Below, piece by piece: positions 1 through 7,267 of a DNA stretch of 64,000 nt. This DNA is from an uncultured Bacteroidales bacterium. Its GTDB lineage: Bacteria; Bacteroidota; Bacteroidia; Bacteroidales; F082. The DNA is taken from contig CALAZZ010000024.1 in NCBI GenBank assembly GCA_937926515.1, positions 3,489-67,488 of the forward strand, written 5' to 3'. The notes beneath the pieces are model-generated. The model searched no databases. It saw only the letters and a program-made list of their open reading frames with translations, and was not told where the DNA came from. The position numbers and the translations under genes were made by a program. Position 1 is the first letter of the stretch. The number at the start of each line of letters is the position of its first letter.

Positions 1-373
1 GATGGTAATAAACTGTGCCAATGACATTCAGAAAATTTGCTTCAACCTTCTGATCTTCAATTTGTCGTGCAAGAGTTAGCGCTTCCATATAACAATTTAA
101 TGCCGAATCAAAATGATTATTGAGTTCATGTGCATAGCCTTGTTGATTTAAATTCCATATCTGTCCGGGGATAAATAATAGCCTTTCTGCCAGATCATAA
201 CCTCTTCGGCTAAAAATGAGCGCCGAATCGGGGCTTGAAAACAATAAATAGTATGAAATATCCCGATATACAAAAGTTTTATTTGTATCGCTGGGCAACA
301 AGGGCAGGCGATTAATCAAGCTATCTGCGAGTTGTTGATAAGATTTGGCATACAGCTGAATATTTCCAAGCAT
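1..373 (-). CDS. TPR-containing protein, N-terminal part (runs off the left edge)
   Basis: The minus strand is open from an ATG at 371-373 to base 1 with no stop. The translation (MLGNIQLYAKSYQQ...) contains pairs of amphipathic helices of tetratricopeptide type, for example around DSALNCYMEALTLARQ. An in-frame TTG at 434-436 would add residues that look like a signal peptide (KLLFIKLIILLML), and an in-frame stop lies just above it, so the true start is ATG 373 or TTG 436. The signal-peptide reading favours the TTG. The C-terminus is outside the window, so the effector domain, if any (such proteins in Bacteroidota often end in a HTH or histidine-kinase domain), cannot be judged. Confidence 0.6.
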   Translation of the reverse strand, partial: MLGNIQLYAKSYQQLADSLINRLPLLPSDTNKTFVYRDISYYLLFSSPDSALIFSRRGYDLAERLLFIPGQIWNLNQQGYAHELNNHFDSALNCYMEALTLARQIEDQKVEANFLNVIGTVYYH

Positions 374-565
374 TAAAAGTATTATCAGTTTGATAAACAA
401 TAGTTTAATGATCGATATGTGGTTGTCTCTAATCAAAACTGCTGGAAGTTGTCACCGACAAAAATAAACATTGATCTGAGAAATCAAAGAAATAAGCAAC
501 ATCATGAACCTGTATGAAATACCTGGCAATGCTCATCAAAATTCAGGTAAAAGTTAACTGAAAAG

Positions 566-1114
566 CTATTGATAGCTATTATAACGAACGAGCTCTGCCA
601 GGCTCTTCCTGACTTTCTGGCGGATTCGATAGTCATCAGGAGGATAGCCCAGCGTAATAAGCAAACCTATTGTTTTGGTTGATGGAATATGAAGTATTTG
701 CTTAATAGTTTTTTCATTAAACCAACCCAACATGCATGTACCCAATCCCAATTCAGCAGCCTGCAGGCAGAAGTGTTCTGCAGCTATTCCGATATCAATT
801 AAGGGGTATTCCTTTCGTTTGAGGCGCCCACCGACTTCAGTGATCAATTTTGGTTTCTCAAGCACCAGAACCACAATCACCGGTGCCTGTGGAACAAATT
901 TATTGAAAGTCATGAAGGGACCATAGGTTTCGTTGGCAACTTTGTGCTTTAGCTCAGGATCATTAACCACAATGAAAGTCCATGGCTGCGAATTACTTGC
1001 TGAAGGAGCCAGGCGGGCAGCTTCAAGGCAGGCATGAAGCTTCTCAGGCTCGACATGCTTGTCAACATATTTACGAACACTTTGACGGATGTTGATTAGA
1101 TTGCTAAAATTCAT
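566..1114 (-). CDS. nitroreductase family FMN-dependent oxidoreductase
   Basis: This 182-residue protein has the classic small-nitroreductase layout. The N-terminal IRQSVRKY (9-16) supplies FMN-phosphate-binding Arg/Ser residues, APSASNSQPW (36-45) is the flavin-binding loop, and a GTCMLGWF segment lies in the second half. Such enzymes use NAD(P)H to reduce nitro groups, quinones or other small acceptors as cytoplasmic homodimers; the real substrate cannot be read from sequence. Its length is normal for the short Bacteroidota and archaeal subgroup. It is followed on the same strand, after about 95 nt, by the MOSC and pgi genes but is not tightly coupled to them. A second, divergent nitroreductase lies at 3693-4301. 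Confidence 0.88.
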   Translation of the reverse strand: MNFSNLINIRQSVRKYVDKHVEPEKLHACLEAARLAPSASNSQPWTFIVVNDPELKHKVANETYGPFMTFNKFVPQAPVIVVLVLEKPKLITEVGGRLKRKEYPLIDIGIAAEHFCLQAAELGLGTCMLGWFNEKTIKQILHIPSTKTIGLLITLGYPPDDYRIRQKVRKSLAELVRYNSYQ

Positions 1115-1209
1115 ATCAGTGTTTTATTAATGAGCTGTATTGAAATAAAGCGGTAAGTGCTTATAAAATAAATCCCGATTTAGGGCAATGAATGTAGCAA
1201 TTCTGAAAA

Positions 1210-1650
1210 TTATATGAAGAATACCGCATCCCCTTTGACTATCTCACCTTCAGCAATCACCTTGCAGGTTACGCCTCCACGCCAATGAGGTTGCAAGGCA
1301 TTTTTTAGTCCGTCAAGTTGTTCGTCCATGCGGTAACAAGGCTTGGTCTCACCGGTAATTTCAAGGACAACGTCGCCGATCTTCAATTTCCTGCCGGTTG
1401 AGTTCTCCAGCTTAAGGCCTTCAATCAACAAATTTGCCCTGCGCAATTTCCAGTCTGGGTTGGTGCCAAGATCTGTAAATGCGTGATCATATGCCTCGCG
1501 AGCCAAAACAGTAACCTGTCTGTTTCCGGGTTTGCCACGAAAATCATCGGCAACTCCTTTAAGCAAGCTCACAAATGCATGATCCACTTCGATCATATCT
1601 CCATATGACTCCTTTTTCCATGCAATACCTATGAGCTTTCCCGTTGCCAT
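1210..1650 (-). CDS. MOSC domain-containing protein
   Basis: The 146 residues form a stand-alone MOSC (molybdenum cofactor sulfurase C-terminal) domain. Visible family features are RRANLLIEGL (70-79), a G-D-x-x-L-E-I-T-G strand (92-100), the conserved cysteine C105 in KPCYRMDE, and C129 in WRGGVTCKVI near the end. MOSC proteins bind or transfer sulfur in connection with Moco or other sulfurated ligands; a single-domain protein of this kind is usually of unknown specific role. It starts 3 nt after the pgi stop codon, so the two are almost certainly co-transcribed. No molybdoenzyme is present in the window to explain it. Confidence 0.85.
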   Translation of the reverse strand: MATGKLIGIAWKKESYGDMIEVDHAFVSLLKGVADDFRGKPGNRQVTVLAREAYDHAFTDLGTNPDWKLRRANLLIEGLKLENSTGRKLKIGDVVLEITGETKPCYRMDEQLDGLKNALQPHWRGGVTCKVIAEGEIVKGDAVFFI

Positions 1651-1653
1651 TAT

Positions 1654-3003
1654 CTATTCCTTCAATAATGCACGTAATTGTGCGGTTTTTTCTTCAAATC
1701 CTTTCTTGCCCAACAGGGCGAACATATTCTTTTTGTATGCTTCCACACCCGGCTGATCAAATGGATTTACACCTAACATATACCCACTAAGCGCACATCC
1801 CATTTCAAAGAAATAGATCAACTGACCGATCACATCAGCACTAATACGGGGAATACTCAGCCTGATGTTGGGCACCCCACCGTCAACATGCGCAAGCACA
1901 GTTCCAAGTTCAGCCATATGATTTACTTCTGAAAGCGGTTTGCCTGCAATATAATTTAATTGGTCGAGGTCGGTGTCACCGGTAGGGATCAACATTTTAC
2001 GATTGGAATTGTCACATGAGATTGTGGTTTCAAAAATATTGCGCAATCCCTCTTGTATGTATTGGCCCATACTATGCAGATCAGTGGTGAAGCCAACGCC
2101 GGCAGGAAATATCCCTTTATTTTCCTTGCCTTCACTCTCACCGTAGAGCTGTTTCCACCATTCGGTAAAATAAAACAAGCGGGGTTCATAATTAACCATT
2201 ATCTCAATTGTTTTACCGCTGTTGTATAATGCGTTTCTGGATGCGGCGTATAATGCGATGGGATTGCCATGGATTTTTTTTACCGCCCTGCTGAAGGCTT
2301 CCATCTTGGAAGCACCGGATATCAGATCATTCACGGGTATACCTGCCACAGCTATTGGCAACAAACCTACCGGTGTAAGAACTGAATAGCGTCCTCCAAC
2401 ATCGTTGGGTACCACATAAGATTCATATCCTTCTGAATCGGCTAATTGCCTCAAAGCTCCTTTGCTTTCATCCGTTATGGCCACAATGCGTTTGCGTGCT
2501 TCAGCGAGGCCATATTTTTTTTCAATGTGGGCACGTAATACCCGGAAGGCAATGGCAGGTTCTGTCGTTGTCCCTGATTTGGATATCACCACCATTGAAT
2601 AATCCTTATCATTGAGCACATCAATCAAATCGTTGAGATAATCCTCGCTAATATGATGACCGGCATATAATATGTGTGGTGATTTTTTTTCATTCGCAAG
2701 CTGGGCAAAATGATGTAATTGCGACTCAATTACAGCTCTTGCACCAAGATAGGAACCACCAATACCAATCACAACAAAAACATCCGACTTTTCACGAAGT
2801 TGAGCAGCATGTTCTTCAATTTTTTGGATCAGTGGCTGGTCGGTCCCAGAGGGTAGGTCAACCCAACCCAGGAAGTCAGCCCCAGCGCCTGTTTTGTTAT
2901 ATATCTTTCGATAGGCATTGTACACCGGCTTTTCGTAAGCCATCAGATCCTTTTTACTGATAAAATCGTAAATCTGTTTCAGATCGAGTTTGATATCTAT
3001 CAT
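1654..3003 (-). CDS. pgi: glucose-6-phosphate isomerase
   Basis: The enzyme interconverts glucose 6-phosphate and fructose 6-phosphate in glycolysis and gluconeogenesis. The 449-residue length fits the short Firmicutes/Bacteroidota type. The sugar-phosphate-binding SIS fold shows as GIGGSYLG (80-87) and SKSGTTTEPA (141-150), and the catalytic region as YGESEGKENKG further on, with a C-terminal FDQPGVEAYKK. It is translated just ahead of the MOSC gene (3-nt gap). The ATG at 3001-3003 faces an AT-rich leader, and the tRNA-Pro gene lies divergently upstream. Confidence 0.96.
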   Translation of the reverse strand: MIDIKLDLKQIYDFISKKDLMAYEKPVYNAYRKIYNKTGAGADFLGWVDLPSGTDQPLIQKIEEHAAQLREKSDVFVVIGIGGSYLGARAVIESQLHHFAQLANEKKSPHILYAGHHISEDYLNDLIDVLNDKDYSMVVISKSGTTTEPAIAFRVLRAHIEKKYGLAEARKRIVAITDESKGALRQLADSEGYESYVVPNDVGGRYSVLTPVGLLPIAVAGIPVNDLISGASKMEAFSRAVKKIHGNPIALYAASRNALYNSGKTIEIMVNYEPRLFYFTEWWKQLYGESEGKENKGIFPAGVGFTTDLHSMGQYIQEGLRNIFETTISCDNSNRKMLIPTGDTDLDQLNYIAGKPLSEVNHMAELGTVLAHVDGGVPNIRLSIPRISADVIGQLIYFFEMGCALSGYMLGVNPFDQPGVEAYKKNMFALLGKKGFEEKTAQLRALLKE

Positions 3004-3060
3004 AGGAATATTAAATCTGTTTAATTTGGCGGGAAAATTACGAAAAAATTATCCTTACAG

Positions 3061-3090
3061 TTGATTGCACAGTATGGTTTTGTAAATTTG
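3061..3090 (+). promoter_or_regulatory. Bacteroidetes-type promoter for tRNA-Pro
   Basis: TTG at 3061-3063 is separated by exactly 19 nt from TAAATTTG at 3083-3090, which fits the primary sigma-factor consensus of Bacteroidota (TTG, N19, TAnnTTTG). The tRNA begins 26 nt further on, leaving a short leader. This is a motif match only. Confidence 0.6.
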
Positions 3091-3116
3091 CAATCCATTT
3101 TAAAAAAGTATTGTTA

Positions 3117-3191
3117 CGGGGTGTAGCGCAGCCCGGTTAGCGCGCGTCGTTCGGGACGACGAGGCCGGAGGTTCGAATCCTCTCACCCCGA
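3117..3191 (+). tRNA. tRNA-Pro (anticodon CGG)
   Basis: A full cloverleaf can be folded by hand. The acceptor CGGGGTG (3117-3123) pairs with CACCCCG (3184-3190), followed by discriminator A3191. The D-stem is GCGC/GCGC. The anticodon stem CGTCG/CGACG encloses loop TTCGGGA with anticodon CGG at 3152-3154. The T-arm is GGAGG-TTCGAAT-CCTCT. CCA is not encoded: the bases after the discriminator are CAACC. It decodes CCG proline codons. Confidence 0.96.
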
Positions 3192-3310
3192 CAACCAAAA
3201 AAATTCATATTGTTTGGATTTTACTCAAGAGAATTCCCAAGCTTCTGCTTGAGGAATCCTCTTGAGTAAAAGACATGTAACGCGCAGCGATACAGGATTT
3301 TTTTGGTTGT
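3191..3310. repeat. nested inverted repeats immediately 3' of tRNA-Pro
   Basis: Two perfect inverted pairs are nested here. The outer pair is ACAACCAAAAAAAT (3191-3204), overlapping the last base of the tRNA, against its exact reverse complement at 3297-3310. The inner pair is TTTTACTCAAGAG (3219-3231) against CTCTTGAGTAAAA (3259-3271), continued inward by AATTCC/GGAAT and CAAGC/GCTTG around a TTCT loop, which gives a long hairpin. The outer right arm lies inside the first 119-bp repeat, so the structure spans the repeat boundary. Confidence 0.8.
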
Positions 3311-3540
3311 AGGCCCCTCCTAAATGGATCACCGAAGGTAATCCTCAGTAATCTCCCAAGCCCCTGCTTGAGGAATCCTTTTGAGTAATAGACATGTGGC
3401 GCGCAGCGATACAGGATTTTTTTGGTTGTAGGCCCCTCCTAAATGGATAACCGAAGGTAATCCTCAGTAATCTCCCAAGCCCCTGCTTGAGGAATCCTCT
3501 TGAGTAAAAGACATGTGGTGCACAGCGACACAGGATTTTT
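3235..3540. repeat. three tandem 119-bp direct repeats (third copy partial)
   Basis: Units begin with TCCCAAGC at 3235, 3354 and 3473, a constant period of 119 bp. Copies 1 and 2 differ at only about seven positions by eye. Copy 3 stops after about 68 bp, at CAGGATTTTT near 3540. Each copy carries the imperfect hairpin CCAAGC...GCTTGAGG followed by TTGAGTAA, and the first two also carry GGTTGTAGGCCCCTCC. No convincing protein is encoded. Such units look like members of a dispersed intergenic repeat family expanded in tandem behind a tRNA gene. Confidence 0.85.
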
Positions 3541-3602
3541 TAATTTTTCACTCCAAAAAATGGCTCAGAGGTGGCAAAACTAAGTTAGGGTAATGTTAGA
3601 CC

Positions 3603-3631
3603 GGGTTCGAAGCAGAAACCCCTTTTTTTTT
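3603..3631 (+). terminator. possible rho-independent terminator
   Basis: GGGTT (3603-3607) can pair with AACCC (3617-3621) and is followed closely by a run of nine T (3623-3631). The stem is only 5 bp, so it is weak. It would end plus-strand transcription coming from the tRNA and repeat region before the convergent nitroreductase gene. Confidence 0.4.
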
Positions 3632-3692
3632 GAATCAATGACTTTGTTTGCTGCTGGAGCCTGGCATAAGGACAATAGCCTGTCTCCATCTC

Positions 3693-4301
3693 TTACTTAT
3701 GCAAAAAATCAGGATTTTGACCAAAGCGTTCTGCGAATACCATTTCTTTCAAGTTCTGGCGTTCACGCACCTTATATTCCGATTTTGCCATTCGGGGAGG
3801 CAACACCTCGGGATTGCCAATATACCCCACTGCGATAGCAGTCAAAACCTTATACTCCTTTGGAACCTCAAACACCAAGGCTGCTTTCTTCTTTTTCAGA
3901 CCTCCCATCTGGTGTACATATAATCCATCGGCGGTAGCCTGAAAAGTGAGATGGGCAACAGCCTGCCCTACATCATATTTGTATATTTTACTGGGTTCTC
4001 CCGGCTCTTTCTTGCTCTGAGCATAACCAACCGCAAGCATCAGGACCGGGGCTGTTCCGGCCCATTTTTGATTGAATTTAACAAGGATATTATAAATTTT
4101 TTGATAGGTATCATCACCATGTAATCCAATGATAAAACGCCATGGCTGCTCGTTTGAAGATGAAGGTGACCACCGGGCAGCCTCAAGCATATTCTTTATT
4201 TTTTCAGTTTCTATTGGTTTGTCTTTAAATGCACGTGGGCTCCACCTCTTTTTTAAAACCTCGTGTATTTGGTAATCTGTGTTTGCAGTTTTGTCGATCA
4301 T
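3693..4301 (-). CDS. nitroreductase family protein
   Basis: From the ATG at 4299-4301 this is a 202-residue nitroreductase. An in-frame TTG nine codons upstream (4328) is possible but less likely, because the family normally begins just before the KKRWSPRAF motif (17-25). The flavin loop SPSSSNEQPW (45-54) matches that of the enzyme at 566-1114, but the two are otherwise clearly different paralogues. The second half has the Tyr/Val/His-rich HQMGGLKKKK segment instead of the GTCMLGW form, which puts it in a different subgroup. It is a predicted cytoplasmic FMN oxidoreductase of unknown substrate. It is transcribed alone, convergent with the repeat block. Confidence 0.87.
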   Translation of the reverse strand: MIDKTANTDYQIHEVLKKRWSPRAFKDKPIETEKIKNMLEAARWSPSSSNEQPWRFIIGLHGDDTYQKIYNILVKFNQKWAGTAPVLMLAVGYAQSKKEPGEPSKIYKYDVGQAVAHLTFQATADGLYVHQMGGLKKKKAALVFEVPKEYKVLTAIAVGYIGNPEVLPPRMAKSEYKVRERQNLKEMVFAERFGQNPDFLHK

Positions 4302-4567
4302 TAGGATTTTGCAATTATTTGTGTACAAATATAACCAAAATAGGTCAAAATTGTTTACGTGTCATAAGCTGTTCATACCTAAACCACTGTGTTTAACTAA
4401 TTAAAGACATTTGACAAAATGTATTCTATATCAATTAAACGAATGACAAAAACCTCAGTTTTTCTGCAGTAAAAACAACTTTCATTTATAGTTAATCCAA
4501 TGATAAAGTTTTAGGTTTGCTCATAACTTCTTCACGAAGTCTTCGATGCCAATAATAAGCTTGCAGC

Positions 4568-4834
4568 ATGGAGAAAGAAATCAAACGTACTTATCCCAAT
4601 CCTGCCAAAACGGTTGTGGAAATTGAAATTATATCAAACCATGACTGCCTTGCAGAGGCATTTTTTCTTGACCCAGCTGGAGAGCGAGTGTTTAAAGTGC
4701 CATATGAAATTGAGATCAGCAAAGGAAATAACACCCTCAGCCTGAATCTTGCTCCGTTAATTCCCGGAAGGTATGACCTCCATATACAATGTGAACTGGA
4801 AACCCTTAAAACCTCCATTGAGGTTCTCCGGTAA
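4568..4834 (+). CDS. orphan T9SS C-terminal sorting-domain-like small protein
   Basis: The 88-residue product begins almost at once with YPNPAKTVVEIEI (9-21), continues with a beta-rich stretch including FLDPAGERVF (33-42) and PGRYDLHI (66-73), and ends KTSIEVLR. This is the order of elements of a type A T9SS C-terminal sorting domain (PNP motif, D-x-x-G-x-x-V, PxGxYxL, K-x-x-x-V). There is no signal peptide and no passenger domain, so it could not be exported by the usual Sec-then-T9SS route as it stands. It is either a remnant of a larger secreted protein, a free-standing beta-sandwich of separate function, or a decoy. The upstream 230 nt show no continuing frame. Confidence 0.6.
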   Translation: MEKEIKRTYPNPAKTVVEIEIISNHDCLAEAFFLDPAGERVFKVPYEIEISKGNNTLSLNLAPLIPGRYDLHIQCELETLKTSIEVLR

Positions 4835-5224
4835 TAGGTTCTGCACTTGATTAATCATATCTATCCCGCTCATTTTTATACTATTAGTGTGTAAAACCCC
4901 TGGATAAACAAAACCAAAAAAAAGCAGCATCTTTGCATGGTTTCCTATTGTAATTGTAGGTTAAGCGGTAAAATTCGAAATTTGAATTTAGAAGTTTTTC
5001 CTATTAGCATAGTTATCAATCATCATAGCTATATATAGAGATCAGGCTAATGTCACTTTCTATTTAAGAACGGGTTACAAAGCCGTTCTCCTTTTTTGAG
5101 ATTGAAACTAAGTTTGAAACTGTTTTCTTAGGGTTTATAAAGTGGCAGTCATAACAAAGTCTGTCACATGAATCACTAACAAGGTTTGATTGTGTAACTG
5201 AAGAAAAAACAAAGCATAAGAGGG
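4835..5224. other. 390-nt intergenic leader of the ECF-like gene
   Basis: No gene is visible. The stretch is AT-rich, with one strong hairpin plus T-run at 5067-5097 (listed separately). I looked for cobalamin, TPP, Moco and THF riboswitch landmarks because an ECF-like gene follows, and recognised none. Confidence 0.5.
5067..5097 (+). terminator. rho-independent terminator or attenuator
   Basis: AGAACGG (5067-5073) pairs perfectly with CCGTTCT (5083-5089) around a 9-nt loop and is followed by CC and six T (5092-5097). It lies 233 nt after the small T9SS-domain gene and 128 nt before the GTG start of the transporter/NTPase fusion. It could either end upstream transcription or attenuate the downstream gene. 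Confidence 0.6.
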
Positions 5225-6961
5225 GTGCTTAGTAAACCACATAGCAGCCGATCCATTAGTGATAAATGGATAAAAGCAGCCATAATAGGCAGTGTATGGG
5301 CTTCGTTCGAAATTGTTGTGGGAAGTTTTTTACACAATATGCGAATCCCATTTGCCGGTACCAGCCTGGCAGCAATAAGTGTATTCTTGTTGATTTCGTT
5401 CATGCAACTCTGGCGCGACACAGGCATCATACTGCGTGCAGGCATTGTTTGCGCACTGATGAAATCAATTTCACCTTCAGCAATCATTCTGGGACCCATG
5501 CTCGGAATATTTATGGAGGCCTTGCTGCTTGAAGCTGTGGTTTGGCTTTTCGGCAGGAACCTGATCGGATTTCTCCTTGCCGGTGCCGTAGCTGTTAGCT
5601 GGACTTTGATCCAAAAAATTCTAAACTTGATCATTCTATATGGCTTTGATTTAGTTAAAGCAGCTTCTTCATTCTTCCAGTTCGTAGCTAAGCAATTTAG
5701 CTTCATAAGCTCAAACCCTAGCTCACTTATCATCTTAATCTTTACAGTGTATGGAATCGTTGGTGGCCTAGCCGCTATGGCAGGTTATTATTCAAGTAAA
5801 AATTTCCACCTTCTTTCAAAACCATATCAAACCAAATTAAATCTTAGAAATAAAAACCAAAGCAATCTATTTAGTATTGATCCATCGCAAAAATATTCGA
5901 TTCTCAACCTTGTTTTAATCTTATTTACAGTGGTATTGAATCTGTATTTTATCAATCGTGCGTGGTTGGTATTGGCTGCAATATCCGGTATCACATTCAT
6001 GGTCTTTTGTGCAATTCGTTACAAGCGTTCGCTCAGGCATTTAAAGAAACCTACCATTTGGATTCAGTTTCTTGTCATCACCTTGCTTGCAGCGTTTTTT
6101 TGGGAGTGGTTTTCAACCGGCAATTATTTTACTGAAAACGGCTTAAGGGTTGGCCTGGAAATGAATTACCGTGCGCTAATCATTATTTTTGGATTTTCTG
6201 CAATCAGTGTTGAATTACGAAACCCGCTTATTAAAGCCCTGCTATTCCAGAATGGATTCAAGCACTTGTATGCAGCACTTAATCTTGCTTTCAGTGCTTT
6301 ACCTGCTATTATTGACCAACTTCCAGGCCCCAGATATTTATTTAAGCATCGGAGTAGTCTAATCCGTAATCTGTTGTTCCAGTCCGAACAGTTATATGAT
6401 TACTTCAGCAAAAAGAATGGTGCTACAGGAGTATTCATGATAACCGGTGAGGTGCATGAAGGTAAAACCACCTTTGTTGAAAAAATAATCAGCTTGCTCA
6501 GGGCAAAAAATATCTATGTTACAGGTTTTCTGTCCAAAGGACACTTTTATCAAGGAAAAAGACAGGCTTTTTCACTGTATAATATATCAACAGAAAGGTC
6601 AGTTCCTCTGGCAAAAGCCAATGAAATGGAAGGTTGGCTTAAATTCAGGAGTTTTTGGTTTAATCCGCGTGCCTTAACGCTTGGAAATCAGATATTGAGT
6701 TTTGCTTGTAAAGATAGTTCAGACATCATAGTCATTGATGAGGTTGGCCCAATGGAATTAGATGGACAGGGCTGGCATACTTCACTGTTGAAACTTTCAA
6801 CACTCACCTCTCAAGTCCAAATATGGGTTGTTAGGAATTCAATCATTGAGGAAGTTATTCAAAAATATGAGCTTATAAACCCGGTTATCATAAATATTGG
6901 TACAAACTCACCTGAGGCAGTCCTTTCCCTGATTTTGCAGTCAAAATTTACTGCTTGTTAA
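5225..6961 (+). CDS. ECF-type S/T-like membrane protein fused to a THEP1-type NTPase
   Basis: This is a 578-residue fusion. Residues about 15-190 form five or six hydrophobic helices resembling an ECF S component or related vitamin/metal permease. Residues about 225-365 carry a second helical bundle whose last part (GLEMNYRALIIIFGFSAISV, then L-NLAFSALPAIIDQLP) resembles the T component EcfT/CbiQ. From about 400 a soluble P-loop NTPase follows, with Walker A GEVHEGKTT (408-416) and Walker B IIVIDEVGPMEL (501-512); the IDEVGPMEL form is typical of the THEP1/NTPase_1 nucleoside triphosphatases, not of ABC ATPases. No ABC signature motif (LSGGQ) is present. The start is GTG; an in-frame TAA at 5216-5218 excludes anything upstream. 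It is probably an energised uptake system of unknown substrate. The domain calls are by pattern, and the T-like assignment is the least certain. Confidence 0.6.
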   Translation: MLSKPHSSRSISDKWIKAAIIGSVWASFEIVVGSFLHNMRIPFAGTSLAAISVFLLISFMQLWRDTGIILRAGIVCALMKSISPSAIILGPMLGIFMEALLLEAVVWLFGRNLIGFLLAGAVAVSWTLIQKILNLIILYGFDLVKAASSFFQFVAKQFSFISSNPSSLIILIFTVYGIVGGLAAMAGYYSSKNFHLLSKPYQTKLNLRNKNQSNLFSIDPSQKYSILNLVLILFTVVLNLYFINRAWLVLAAISGITFMVFCAIRYKRSLRHLKKPTIWIQFLVITLLAAFFWEWFSTGNYFTENGLRVGLEMNYRALIIIFGFSAISVELRNPLIKALLFQNGFKHLYAALNLAFSALPAIIDQLPGPRYLFKHRSSLIRNLLFQSEQLYDYFSKKNGATGVFMITGEVHEGKTTFVEKIISLLRAKNIYVTGFLSKGHFYQGKRQAFSLYNISTERSVPLAKANEMEGWLKFRSFWFNPRALTLGNQILSFACKDSSDIIVIDEVGPMELDGQGWHTSLLKLSTLTSQVQIWVVRNSIIEEVIQKYELINPVIINIGTNSPEAVLSLILQSKFTAC

Positions 6962-7267
6962 TACTCAATTTCGCTTGCGATTCTTATACTTTTCTATTGT
7001 TTATTCCTCGAACCATAACCGTGGCCGCGCTATTTATTCTTAATTTAAATTAAGGTTATTCTATTGATATTGTGGTTGATAAAATATCTTTAGTGTTGCT
7101 TCATTGATGTATATCAATTTATTGACCTATTTACATCTATTCTTTTACTCGTTTATTTCACCTGATGACTCTTGCACAGTCAGTAAAAACATCTTAATCT
7201 TGCTTTCAGAAAACATTAATTCTGATGAAATTAAATTAAACCTCAAATAATTTAAAAAACCAAAACT
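6962..7267. other. 306-nt promoter region of the cytochrome locus
   Basis: This is a very AT-rich spacer with no reading frame of interest. It contains the FNR-type palindrome at 7104-7117. I could not pick a convincing TAnnTTTG element downstream of it. Confidence 0.5.
7104..7117. promoter_or_regulatory. FNR/CRP-family binding site
   Basis: TTGATGTATATCAA is an exact match to the FNR consensus TTGAT-N4-ATCAA. It lies 150 nt upstream of the first cytochrome ATG. In other bacteria such sites bind oxygen-sensing FNR or NO-sensing relatives and activate anaerobic respiratory genes, which suits the operon that follows. The regulator itself is not in the window. Confidence 0.6.

Noticed and set aside
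3593..3923. Overlapping plus-strand frames of 81 and 91 codons opposite the second nitroreductase
   Set aside because: They lie over and opposite the nitroreductase gene, carry no family motif, and their composition fits shadow frames.
4835..5224. Known riboswitch (cobalamin, TPP, Moco, THF) ahead of the ECF-like gene
   Set aside because: I searched by eye for conserved boxes of these classes and found none; only a terminator-like hairpin is present.
5176..5733. 185-codon minus-strand frame opposite the ECF-like gene
   Set aside because: It is antisense to a strong membrane-protein gene, has no motif and no leader; it is the usual mirror of hydrophobic codons.
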